From Candidatus Aminicenantota bacterium (GTDB taxonomy: Bacteria > Acidobacteriota > Aminicenantia > UBA2199): a stretch of 61,190 nt of DNA. The position numbers were made by a program, and so were the translations under genes. Below, piece after piece: positions 36,734-45,160 of this stretch. The notes beneath the pieces are model-generated. The model was not told the DNA's origin and made no database searches. It was given only the letters and a program-made list of their open reading frames with translations. The stretch spans positions 1 through 61,190 of the forward strand of contig JAPKZK010000129.1 of the NCBI GenBank assembly GCA_026393835.1. Direction: 5' to 3'. Position 1 is the first letter of the stretch. Every line of letters begins with the position of its first letter.

Positions 36734-38239
36734 CTAGTCTTTTCGGTTGATTTTCATCAAAATTTTTCTACCTAAGCTTGTGAGGCGGTACTTCTGCAAG
36801 CGGCTATTCGGTTTACCCGGGATAGCATATTCAATCGCGCCAATTTCCAGGGCTGGACCAATATAATATTTGCGAATCCCCTTTCTATCCTTTATGTTTA
36901 ACAACTCTCGAATCTGCCGATTTCCAAGGGAATCGTTTTCCAAAAATAGTCCCAGGAGTTTTTCGACTGGGGGTGTGACTGGGGGTGTGACTGGGGAATT
37001 TTTAAATTCAGGGTGAATATGAATGGTGGTAATAAAGTACGAACGTTCATCGTCTGTATCAAACACTGCTTCAGGTGAGCCATTATTTTTTAAGGCTTTC
37101 CGTATTTTGGGAATCCCGGTGTTTTTACCCTCAGTCAGATGCAATTCCTTTAGAAAATCCCCGATTCTACTATTGCGATAACGGCGGCAACTGATTTTCC
37201 CTATATTTTTATTATTCAATGGCGGCATAGGACCCGGATAACTAATGATCTCGATCCGGGCTGGATATATACGAACTTCCACCGGCGCATTTTCCTGGTA
37301 ACTGCGATGATATACGGCATTGACAAGGGACTCTTCAACCGCACTGTAAGGATAATTGAACCAACGTTCAGCTTCCGCCTGGCTATCGACTTTATGAATT
37401 TTTTCTTTGATATACATATTCCTGATATATAGTAATGAAGATCGCAACTGATCGATGATCGGCCCGGCAAAAATCTTCTCAGCGAAATCAGTGCCATCTT
37501 CGTTCGGAAATTCCACTATCTCTACCCGGGTTGAAGGAAAATACTGTTGCGGAATGAGTGAAAAAAACAGCAGCCCTACGTTTTTAGGTTTCAAATATTC
37601 ATCGGGGCCATCAGCGATGTTCATACTCCGGCATAACTCAGAGAAAGGCATTTTGTCAGCATCTTCCAGCAAAGAGCTATTAATCTCCTTTAAAAATTGT
37701 TTAATCAGGGTGATATTCAAATCGTTCAGACCGGCATTATGGTTAGTCTGATCGTCGAAAGGAATATGGTTTGAAAGTCCCAACAGTTCTTTTCGCTATT
37801 CAGAATTTGCCTTAACCGTCGATGAAAAGCGGCGAATATATGAATAATATGGGGCGCCTTTTGCCAGGGTTTCGGGAACTTCGTATGGGCGCGCCGGACC
37901 GGCAGGAACCCAGATAACCAGGATAGTACTGCCTTGAAAATCAACAGGGGCAACTTTGGGGAAGTATTGCAGCCTAATACGGTTGCAAAGGTTCAATAGT
38001 TCTTTTTGAATAGTATCTAACCGCTCGATGGGAACTCCCTTTGGTGGAAGTACCGGGCGTCCGTTTTCTTCTTTAAGACCGATGATAATATATCCCCCGC
38101 CCCAGTTATTGATATCGTTCGCAAAAGCACAGATAGTGTGAAGAGTTCGAATCGGGTTCCAACTTTCTTTAAACTCGATTCGTTCCCATTCGACGGCTCT
38201 GCCGTTGATAAGTTCCTTTATATTAATCGGTAACGGCAT
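36734..38239 (-). pseudogene. AlbA_2/HATPase regulator split by an in-frame TAG
   Basis: Two frames, 37796-38239 (147 codons) and 36734-37783, are in the same phase and separated only by TAG at 37796-37798 plus a few codons. Read through, they give one protein of about 500 residues. It has AlbA_2 (VEWERIEFKESW, ICAFANDINNWGGGYIIIGL, then YYSYIRRFSSTVKANSE), the HATPase-like part (SAVEESLVNAVYHRSY, IEIISYPGPMPP, EGKNTGIPKIRKAL), a TPPVTPPV linker and a winged helix. The sequence around the stop (NSE-stop-RKELLGLSNHIP) is continuous family sequence, so this is a point nonsense mutation, not a domain border. Two separate polypeptides restarting at a TTG are possible. Confidence 0.8.
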
Positions 38240-38479
38240 AAGCTCTCCCGTTTTTTTGGCAGCTTTTTCTCGAATGGAATGTTTCTCTCCGCCACAGGCG
38301 ATAAGCAGGCATAGAATAAACCGCGTCCTTCAAGATTTTAACCATGCGGGTATTATACCACTAAAAATATCTCTCTGCAACGAGGTGGGGAGGTGAACCA
38401 AATCGAGGCGACAAACATTTTCTCTGGTACTATTGAGCAATACTTTTGTAATGATAAGGGATAGTCAGAAAGCGCCCCT

Positions 38480-38514
38480 GACAGACCAAAAGCGGGGTTG
38501 GCGTGATGGCTCAC
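38480..38514 (-). pseudogene. Remnant of a RelE/ParE-type toxin gene start
   Basis: From a GTG at 38514, 14 bases after the antitoxin stop, the frame reads VSHHANPAF and then loses resemblance. SHHANPxFW is the usual beginning of the toxin paired with this antitoxin family. The remaining 80 or so codons expected are not found, so the toxin is truncated or replaced. Confidence 0.55.
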
Positions 38515-38528
38515 AGTTCGGTACACTG

Positions 38529-38717
38529 TCATTCATCGAAATCCATAAGCGCCTGGTCGGCAAGATGGTCCGGTTTCCCATTCGTTACATCTTGCTTAAA
38601 CTGTTTATCCCACAGTGCCGCGTCATACTTTTCAAACCAAACGCGGAACTCATCCAAATCTTGTTCAGGAAGGTGGGTGACTGCATATTCGATTTCTTGA
38701 ACGTTAGCTCTTATCAT
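38529..38717 (-). CDS. Small antitoxin-like protein without intact toxin
   Basis: 62 residues: IEYAVTHLPEQDLDEFRVWF, EKYDAALWDKQFKQDV, then DHLADQALMDFDE. This acidic helical protein matches the short antitoxins that precede RelE/ParE-type toxins beginning SHHANP (family knowledge). It ends in TGA 14 bases before a GTG that starts such a toxin, but that gene decays after about nine codons. The antitoxin may persist as a solitary anti-addiction gene or simply be decaying too. No strong promoter is seen. Confidence 0.65.
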   Translation of the reverse strand: MIRANVQEIEYAVTHLPEQDLDEFRVWFEKYDAALWDKQFKQDVTNGKPDHLADQALMDFDE

Positions 38718-38880
38718 GAAATAAAAATATCATAAACCATAAAAAAATCAAGAGGGAAAATTTCGACTGTCCCCTACTTTTCCCTCTTTCCTTTAAGTCC
38801 GTTACAACGGGAACAACGATTTTATTACTAAAATACCCGGCATGTCAATGGTTTTCCAGGAAAAATGTTCATTTCTCCTC

Positions 38881-39018
38881 ATTTTTCACTGGAAAACGAT
38901 CTGCCCACCGCTAAAAACGATGTGCCCACCAATAAAAACAACTTGCCCACCAATGAAAATCATATGCCCACCAATGAAAACGACTTGCCCACCACTGAAA
39001 ACGACCTGCCCACCGCGT
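38881..39018. repeat. 21-bp tandem array C, 6 units plus a partial
   Basis: Units start at 38881, 38902, 38923, 38944, 38965 and 38986, with a partial at 39007. TGCCCACC opens each unit (the first is diverged) and is followed by an A-rich AATGAAAACGA part. No indels. An 86-codon frame across it (ICPPMKT repeats) is a by-product of the period. TGTCCCCT at 38769-38776, reverse complement of AGGGGACA, lies upstream. Confidence 0.85.
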
Positions 39019-39130
39019 AAGGATAGCAAAAAAGGCCGTATGGCCGGCAAAAAGCCTTGCAAGAATGCCGTGATTGGAGGAAATGTCCCGGATTTTCCTT
39101 GACATTTACCCCTGGTTTGATTTCAGGCTT

Positions 39131-39301
39131 TCAAAATACATGCGGATTTCCCCAGTGGTAACTTTTGTCCTGGGGATAGTAAACCGCCCGGGGAGGGTCA
39201 AAATAAAGAATATTGTTGGTTACCATATCCCTTAGTATTACTTCGGCCTCTTCGCCGGCGCCGATTACCCAGAAGAGAAATTTTTGAATGTCATCTTTCA
39301 T
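39131..39301 (-). CDS. Short ORF downstream of the TIR-STAND gene
   Basis: 56 codons from the ATG at 39301, eleven bases after the STAND gene. The peptide (MKDDIQKFLFWVIGAGEEAE, VILRDMVTNNILYFDPPRAV, then HWGNPHVF) has a protein-like composition with a hydrophobic start. I recognise no family. GGAGGA is upstream but some 20 bases away, and several ATGs compete. It could be a small partner of the STAND protein or the tail of a lost gene. Confidence 0.4.
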   Translation of the reverse strand: MKDDIQKFLFWVIGAGEEAEVILRDMVTNNILYFDPPRAVYYPQDKSYHWGNPHVF

Positions 39302-39312
39302 CATTCATCATT

Positions 39313-41610
39313 CTATCTTTTCCTCCTCCATTTTTTTAAATATTCCAGGTTTCTATTAAATATATCTAAATTGGGGTGCCCGGTGGGAAAGAGTTTCTGC
39401 ATAATGGCCACGGCTTTTTGGGCATATGAACGGGCGGAGGCATAGTCGTTCTGATCACGGTAGATGAGGGACAAATTATGGTACGACGTGGCTATATGGG
39501 GATGATTGTTATCCAATACCACTTCTCTGATTGCCAATGCCTTCAATTGAAATTCCAACGCCCGATCCAGTTGACCCATATCACGGTAATTCATCGATAC
39601 ATTATTGTAAGACTGGGCTAAGTCGGGATGATTTTTATCCAATATCTCTTCCCGGATTGCCAGTGCTTTCAATTGAAATTCCAACGCCCGATCCAGTTGA
39701 CCCATCGCCTTGTGTATGGTAGATACATTATTGTACGACATGGCTAAGGAGGGATGATTTTTATCCAATATCTCTTCCCGGATTGCCAATGCTTTTAATT
39801 GAAATTCCAACGCCCGGTCCAGTTGACCAATATCACGGTAAATCATCGATACATTATTGTAAGACTGAGCTAAGTCGGGATGATTTTCGTCCAATACCTC
39901 TTCCCGGATTGCCAATGCTTTTAATTGAAATTCCAACGCCCGGTCCAGTTGACCAATATAGAAGTACATAATAGATAATTCATTCGCCAGCGCCGCCAGG
40001 GCTTCATCCTTTTCTTCGAACTCCATCGCCAACGCCCGAACCACCGACTCCCCATACAGGATATATTCTTTCTTCAGGGTCGGATTATCTCCCGGTCCCA
40101 AATCCAGTTTATATGCCAGCGAGATGATTAACATCTTGCATTCCTTGGCATCCGGCTTCGCTCTATACCTCACCACCTCCTGCATCACGGGGTGCAAATA
40201 TAGTCGCGTTTCCTCATCCCTCTTTAACCATCCCTTCTCCACCAACGACACCACTAGGTTATTGTCTTTGAGCTTGAGCCATTCTCGAACCCATCCCAGT
40301 GGAATATACATCGCGGGTAACACCGACATATTCATCAATACCGACAACTCCTCTTCAGTTACACTGGATATATCGAAAACCTTCACCAGGTGATCGAAAA
40401 ACCGCTTCTTTTCGTTCTCATTGTTCCAGAAGGTGGATACCTTTTCACCCGCCACTTCATTCAAATTAAATCCCTTCGACTTTAACGCCTCATAAAGCGA
40501 CCGAATATTCATACCCGCATGATGCGCGGTTTTGGCCAATAACTCCACAGTCATGGTATGATACCCACACATCTCCACGATCTTGTCAACGGCTTCATCA
40601 TCCCGCTTCCCCTTGTAAAATTCATAGAATAACGCCCGGCACTCCCCTGGACTTAAATAATCCAGGCGACGAACCTCATACCCTTCGATAAAACTACGCG
40701 AATTGGCCAATACTTTAACCGGGGACGGAAGCGACGCCAGGGCATCCAGGTCCGCATCCTGGGGATTCTCGATGTTATCCACTACCAATAAAAAGGACTC
40801 CCTCATTTGCCGCAGCCGGGCAATTATCTTATCGAACTGGTCAGCCATGGTATCCTTTTCAGCGGCCTGGATAAACTTGGATTTATCACCGCCCAGGGCA
40901 CGCACCAGCGATTCCCTCAAAGTCGAAATCCAATCGATCCATGCGGCATACTCATATTGATTATAATGAGTGTAAAAAAAGGATTTACATACTTCGGTTT
41001 TGCCGATACCGCCCAGGCCGTTTACCAATACTACCCGCTCAGATCTATTTAACATCCCTGCCAATGCGGCCAGGTCATTTTCACGACCGATTAGCTTTAT
41101 CTTCCGAGGTGGTAAAGGGGTGAATAATGCCCCACTGCGTGGGGGCTCCTTTTGGATTTCTTTTTTTACTGGATACGTTATATTATATATGGCTTCTGCA
41201 AATTGAGTTAAAAGCCTTAACTGCTCGGGTTCTGTCAATTCCATTAATGATTTTTCACCGGCAGGGAAGCCCTGAATTCCACTTAACCAGGGAACTTTTT
41301 TCCATGGGCAGGGTTTTACAAAAAGCGGTAAGACCTTTAAACCTTCCTTTTCTCTGCGCTCCAGTATAGGCGGAACCTCTTTCCCACGGATAAACGGGGA
41401 AGTTAAAAACCCGGCGCTGACCATCAAAACAGCAATATCCGCATCATTGATGGCCTTTTCGATTTCCGGGAACCAATCTGAACCGGTTTGAATCCGGTTG
41501 TCTTCCCATAGATCGCAGAACCCTTCCAACTCCAAAACTTTGAGCTGCTTCACCAGCATTTTTTCAAATTCCGCATCCTCATGGCTGTAACTTATAAAAA
41601 TCTTTTTCAT
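39313..41610 (-). CDS. TIR-NB-ARC-TPR protein (STAND NTPase)
   Basis: 765 residues. The TIR domain is residues 1-145 (KKIFISYSHEDAEFEKMLVK; WEDNRIQTGSDWFPEIEKAI; ADIAVLMVSAGFLTSPF). The glutamate expected of NAD-cleaving TIRs may be E48 or a neighbour. The NB-ARC module follows: VVLVNGLGGIGKTEVCKSFF, FLLVVDNIENP (Walker B), VLANSRSF. The C-terminus has at least four 42-residue TPRs of the kinesin-light-chain type (QLDRALEFQLKALAIREE, NHPDLAQSYNNVS) that are nearly identical in DNA. Bacterial proteins with this build sense invaders through repeats and trigger NAD depletion or cell death (Avs/STAND principle). Divergent from the cyclase-like gene. Confidence 0.92.
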   Translation of the reverse strand: MKKIFISYSHEDAEFEKMLVKQLKVLELEGFCDLWEDNRIQTGSDWFPEIEKAINDADIAVLMVSAGFLTSPFIRGKEVPPILERREKEGLKVLPLFVKPCPWKKVPWLSGIQGFPAGEKSLMELTEPEQLRLLTQFAEAIYNITYPVKKEIQKEPPRSGALFTPLPPRKIKLIGRENDLAALAGMLNRSERVVLVNGLGGIGKTEVCKSFFYTHYNQYEYAAWIDWISTLRESLVRALGGDKSKFIQAAEKDTMADQFDKIIARLRQMRESFLLVVDNIENPQDADLDALASLPSPVKVLANSRSFIEGYEVRRLDYLSPGECRALFYEFYKGKRDDEAVDKIVEMCGYHTMTVELLAKTAHHAGMNIRSLYEALKSKGFNLNEVAGEKVSTFWNNENEKKRFFDHLVKVFDISSVTEEELSVLMNMSVLPAMYIPLGWVREWLKLKDNNLVVSLVEKGWLKRDEETRLYLHPVMQEVVRYRAKPDAKECKMLIISLAYKLDLGPGDNPTLKKEYILYGESVVRALAMEFEEKDEALAALANELSIMYFYIGQLDRALEFQLKALAIREEVLDENHPDLAQSYNNVSMIYRDIGQLDRALEFQLKALAIREEILDKNHPSLAMSYNNVSTIHKAMGQLDRALEFQLKALAIREEILDKNHPDLAQSYNNVSMNYRDMGQLDRALEFQLKALAIREVVLDNNHPHIATSYHNLSLIYRDQNDYASARSYAQKAVAIMQKLFPTGHPNLDIFNRNLEYLKKWRRKR

Positions 41611-42349
41611 TGGCCCTTAATCTCCATTGAAACACTATACTCGGAACCAGTTTGAATGTCAAGCCAACGGCACTCACCGAAGGCACGGGGGAAAAAAAGG
41701 GAAGCGTCGATATGGATAGGGGACAGTCAAAAAAAGGCACCGCCTGCGCATGCGAAACTCCAATGATTGATTGTGAATCATGAGAACTCTTTGGGAGTTG
41801 GGGCGGCGATTTTGCCATTTACCGGCGCGGTGGAAGTCTGTAATCCTGAAACTTAAGGTTTAAGGTCCTGGTTCGATGGTATCGGTATAGGAGTGTAAGG
41901 GTATAGGATCGGGATGGGTACAGACCAATTGTTCGCCTCCTTACGATTTTCGCATAGGGAAAGTTTTCCCCGGTTCTTGCAAGAGGCATTTTTTCCCATC
42001 ACGTTTTTTATCTTTGAATTCAACTTTTCAAAACTTCAATTGGGTGTTCTGAGCTTTCCCGCGAATGTTCGGAACGTCCACGCAGGCGTTCGGGCTTTAA
42101 GGTGTCCCGTGATTTTTCTCTGTGCTCTCTGTAACTATAATTCATTTTGTTCCGTGTCGACCGAGGCTACAATTCAAGGGTCGGAACGTTCCTGTGAGCG
42201 ATCGGAGATTTCACGCGGGGAGTCCGGTGCGCGGTTTTAAAGGCAGGTGTAAGTAATCGCGGATTAAAAACGTTAGAGCCTATCAAAGAGCTTAAACTAT
42301 GGGTTTTGTATACGACACTCAAAAAAATATTTTTTATAATCCAAAATTA
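41611..42349. other. Intergenic, no gene seen
   Basis: Between the TIR-STAND gene and the cyclase-like gene. It contains the dispersed motif AGGGGACAGTCAAAAAAAGG at about 41699 and a CTCTGTGCTCTCTGTAAC motif at 42119. A 108-codon frame (41914-42240) has no ribosome site or recognisable sequence. Confidence 0.5.
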
Positions 42350-42378
42350 TTGACAATATCTCATGTATTTGGTAACAT
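42350..42378 (+). promoter_or_regulatory. Sigma-70 promoter of the cyclase-like gene
   Basis: TTGACA (42350-42355), 17-bp spacer, TAACAT (42373-42378); ATG at 42400 with AAGGAGAT close upstream. The leader would be only about 15 bases. Confidence 0.65.
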
Positions 42379-42399
42379 ATTAATACTTAAGGAGATAAA

Positions 42400-43245
42400 A
42401 TGAAACAAGCAGTTAAAGCCGTTGCATATTTGGACTTATTAGCATTTTCACATCGTGTTAGAGAAAATACAAAAGAGGCATTAGAAATATTCACGAATTA
42501 TCAAACCATTTTGGAGAGTAAAATCAGAGACGGGAAAACACATCCGCCAGATTCTTATCAAAATGAGAATTTAAAAAAATTAGCAAGTGAGAGGCTTATT
42601 GACAGTTTTAATTATTTTCTGCCTTTCAGTGATTCGATATTTATTGTGGGAGAAGACCCAGATCTTTTTCTAAAACAAATTGGACATTTCGTATTGGCCT
42701 GCTTCATTTTTGATTCAGCAGATACTACTCGTACTATATTTAGAGGCGGTATTTCATGGGGTGAAGTACACGGAATTGACCTTATAGCAATAATTGAAAA
42801 GACTCCAAGAGAAATTAAAAATTTAGTAGGCAAAGCAGTAGTAGAAGCAGTGTACCTTGAATCAAAAGTAAAAGGGCCCAGGATAATATTTGATAAGACA
42901 TTTTACGAAAGCCTTAAAAAAGAAAATACGGGGCCATATATCAGAGAAATAGAAGATAAGTACGAAATTCTGTGGCCCGCATTTAGCTTTATTCCAGAAA
43001 ATGGGGTAAGTGAACTTTCTAAATTTGATGAGTTATTTATTCCTGCATTTAAGTTATGGAAGACTTTTGCGGACACTGAATATTCAGAACATTATTTCAA
43101 TTTTTTGGAATTAATCTTCATAAGCACTCTAAAGTTATTTGAAAGTATAAACGAACTTAAAGACTGTCATAAAAAGCTAACCGATAAAATTAGTGAGTAT
43201 GAATTAAATTCTGAAGCAAAAAAACTGTTTGGAAAATACTTTTAA
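42400..43245 (+). CDS. Class III nucleotidyl cyclase-like protein
   Basis: 281 residues, soluble. It follows the order of the class III cyclase core: AVAYLDLLAFSHRV (strand 1 with the metal aspartate), FLPFSDSIFIVGED (the position of GD), IFRGGISWGEVHG (R-G-I-x-x-G), then LVGKAVVEAVYLESKVKGPR, equivalent to G-x-A-V-N-x-A-A-x-L-E-S. The second metal aspartate could be D in PFSDS. The C-terminal 100 residues are helical (YSEHYFNFLELIFISTLKLF). Lone cyclase-like proteins of this kind occur in defence islands, and Pycsar cyclases share the fold, but no adjacent effector is seen. AT-rich codon use suggests transfer. It has its own promoter and an excellent ribosome site. Confidence 0.65.
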   Translation: MKQAVKAVAYLDLLAFSHRVRENTKEALEIFTNYQTILESKIRDGKTHPPDSYQNENLKKLASERLIDSFNYFLPFSDSIFIVGEDPDLFLKQIGHFVLACFIFDSADTTRTIFRGGISWGEVHGIDLIAIIEKTPREIKNLVGKAVVEAVYLESKVKGPRIIFDKTFYESLKKENTGPYIREIEDKYEILWPAFSFIPENGVSELSKFDELFIPAFKLWKTFADTEYSEHYFNFLELIFISTLKLFESINELKDCHKKLTDKISEYELNSEAKKLFGKYF

Positions 43246-43429
43246 AATTGAAACCGATCAGACTATAGTCAGACCCGCTATTTCTGTGAAACCCAAAAAT
43301 AGATTGATCCAAAACTCACTTCCAGCACTGGGAATAGATCAGACAATCCTCCCAGCTTACTATGGATTGTTAGAATGGATTGGGGACAGCCAAAAAAAAT
43401 CCACGATGGACATTCAGGGGATAGGTAGA

Positions 43430-43765
43430 ATAAAGCCCTCATGCAACTGTGGAACCTACTGATGTAATACCGGAACTTCCTCATGCAACAATGGAACTTG
43501 TTCATGGAACAAAGGTACTTACCGATGTAAGTGCGGAACTTCCTCATGGAACACCGGAACTTCCTGATGTAAGAGTGGAACCTGCTCATGTAACACCGGA
43601 ACTTCCTGATGTAAGAGTGGAACATGCTCATGCAACAGTGGAACTTCCTCATGTAACACAGGAACTTGCTCATGTAACACCGGAACTTCCTGATGTAAGA
43701 GTGGAACTTGCTCATGCAACAGTGGAACTTCCTCATGTAACACAGGAACTTGCTCATGTAAAACC
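43430..43765. repeat. 21-bp tandem array D, 16 units
   Basis: Units start at 43430 and every 21 bp to 43745, no indel. Consensus GGAACTTCCTGATGTAAGAG-like; GGAACTTCC is a short palindrome. Pairs of unit types (CTCATGCAACAG, CTGATGTAAGAG) alternate, and a block of several units is duplicated, showing amplification by multi-unit steps. The left edge coincides with AGGGGATAGGTAGAAT. Confidence 0.9.
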
Positions 43766-43940
43766 CCCCATCAATGCGATCACTAATAACTTTAAAACTG
43801 CAATATTTTTGGGAAGGAGATAATTGTCAATTTTCAATTGTTAATGGTTAATGAAAAAGAATTATTTGAATGTCCCATAATCATCCAATGACCGAAACTG
43901 CCAATCAGTGATTGCCTCCCCGTCCATGTGAAAATTTTTC

Positions 43941-43970
43941 TTGACAAGAGGTGACCGGATAAGGTATGAT
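43941..43970 (+). promoter_or_regulatory. Sigma-70 promoter of the CDF-like gene
   Basis: TTGACA (43941-43946), 18-bp spacer, TATGAT (43965-43970), then AGGAACA before ATG 43994. Confidence 0.6.
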
Positions 43971-43993
43971 GCTTTTCAACCAAAACAGGAACA

Positions 43994-44791
43994 ATGAAAA
44001 TGCTGAAAACGATTTTTGAAATCTCGAAAATGGACTGCCCTTCCGAAGAGAACCTCATCCGCATGAAACTTGACGGTGTCCCGGGAATTTCGAATCTTGC
44101 CTTTGACATTCCCGGCCGAAAATTAACTGTTTTTCATAAGGGGCAACTTGAATTAATAGAGAAGTCGCTGATCGATTTGAAGTTAGGATGTAAAAGACTT
44201 GAAACCGAACAATCCGAGCAAACCGAATTCAGGGAACAAACAAACCAACGAAAATTACTCCTGGCGGTTCTGGCGATTAATTTCGCATTCTTCATCATTG
44301 AAATGGCGACAGGGCTCATTTCCCGATCGATGGGGCTTGTGGCCGACAGTTTGGATATGCTTGCCGATTCATTCGTATATGGCATCAGCTTGCTTGCGGT
44401 AGGCGGCACATTGACCAGGAAAAAGAAAATTGCCGGGCTTGCCGGGTATTTTCAAATCACATTGGCAGCTATTGGGTTTGTGGAAGTTTTGCGGAGGTTT
44501 ATGGGGGCGGAAAGAGCGCCTGATTTTTCAACGATGATCGTCGTTTCAATCCTGGCGCTTACGGCGAATGCGGTTTGTTTGAATCTACTGCAAAAATCCA
44601 AAAGCAAAGAAGCGCATATGCAAGCCAGTATGATTTTTACTTCCAATGATGTGATTATCAATCTTGGCGTGATTATCGCCGGGCTTTTGGTGAATTGGTT
44701 AAACTCAAACCTACCGGACTTGATCATCGGCACCATTGTTTTTGTCCAGGTCATTCAAGGAGCAATACGAATCCTGAAACTCGGCAAATGA
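43994..44791 (+). CDS. Cation transporter, CDF-like with HMA-like N-terminus
   Basis: 265 residues. Residues 1-75 form a ferredoxin-like domain similar to HMA but with MDCPSEENLIRMKL in place of the MxCxxC metal site, so one cysteine is missing. Membrane helices follow from about 93 (LLLAVLAINFAFFIIEMATG). VADSLDMLADSFVYG is the CDF motif with two DxxxD-type sites; later helices are IVVSILALTANAVCL and NLGVIIAGLLVNWL. There is no C-terminal ZT dimerisation domain. Expected to be an inner-membrane metal (zinc/cadmium-type) exporter; substrate unknown. It has its own promoter. Confidence 0.85.
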   Translation: MKMLKTIFEISKMDCPSEENLIRMKLDGVPGISNLAFDIPGRKLTVFHKGQLELIEKSLIDLKLGCKRLETEQSEQTEFREQTNQRKLLLAVLAINFAFFIIEMATGLISRSMGLVADSLDMLADSFVYGISLLAVGGTLTRKKKIAGLAGYFQITLAAIGFVEVLRRFMGAERAPDFSTMIVVSILALTANAVCLNLLQKSKSKEAHMQASMIFTSNDVIINLGVIIAGLLVNWLNSNLPDLIIGTIVFVQVIQGAIRILKLGK

Positions 44792-44799
44792 GAAAAAAT

Positions 44800-45060
44800 C
44801 AAAAAAAACTTTGCCACGTAAGAATAATCCTCTTGGTGTTCCTTTGTGCCTTCACACATGCGTGCCTTTGTGGCCATTTTCATGGCAGTTCGTCATGAGG
44901 GCTTTGCCGTCGCCCGGAGACTATGAAAAGTAGTCCGTGTTTGTCCGTGTTCGTCCGTGGCTACTTTATTTTCATGGCGGGATAATTGTTAATTGTCAAT
45001 TGTAAATGGTTAATTGTTAATGAAAAAGAGACCGGGGAATAGGAAAAAGGGACATGCAAA
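44800..45060. repeat. Cluster of dispersed intergenic motifs
   Basis: Within 44792-45113 lie TTTGTGCCTTCACACATGCG / GTGCCTTTGTGGCC (about 44840-44877), GTCCGTGTTTGTCCGTGTTC (about 44934), ATTGTTAATTGTCAATTGTA (about 44986) and CTTCGCGGTCCTTCGCG (about 45073). Each is a self-similar 8-11-base unit repeated two or three times, with relatives elsewhere in the window. No gene. Confidence 0.6.
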
Positions 45061-45113
45061 AAAAATTCCTTTTCTTCGCGGTCCTTCGCGTTCTTCGCGG
45101 CTCAAAAAAATAT

Positions 45114-45142
45114 TTGACAAGCAACCACCCTTTCTCTATAAT
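45114..45142 (+). promoter_or_regulatory. Consensus sigma-70 promoter of the LRR gene
   Basis: TTGACA (45114-45119), exactly 17 bp, TATAAT (45137-45142): full consensus. GAGG lies 8 bases before ATG 45161. It shares most of its sequence with 36684-36713. Confidence 0.8.
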
Positions 45143-45160
45143 TACTCCGAGGCTATGACT

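Noticed and set aside
37796..37798. TAG read as a sense codon (recoding or pyrrolysine)
   Set aside because: Other genes in the window end normally in TAG, and no recoding signal or pyl gene is visible.
38842..39102. 86-codon ORF with CPP repeats
   Set aside because: Runs across array C; composition follows the repeat; no ribosome site.
41914..42240. 108-codon ORF
   Set aside because: No start signal and composition like the surrounding intergenic DNA.
43278..43823. Heptad-repeat ORFs on both strands over array D
   Set aside because: Same cause: period divisible by three keeps frames open; no start signal.
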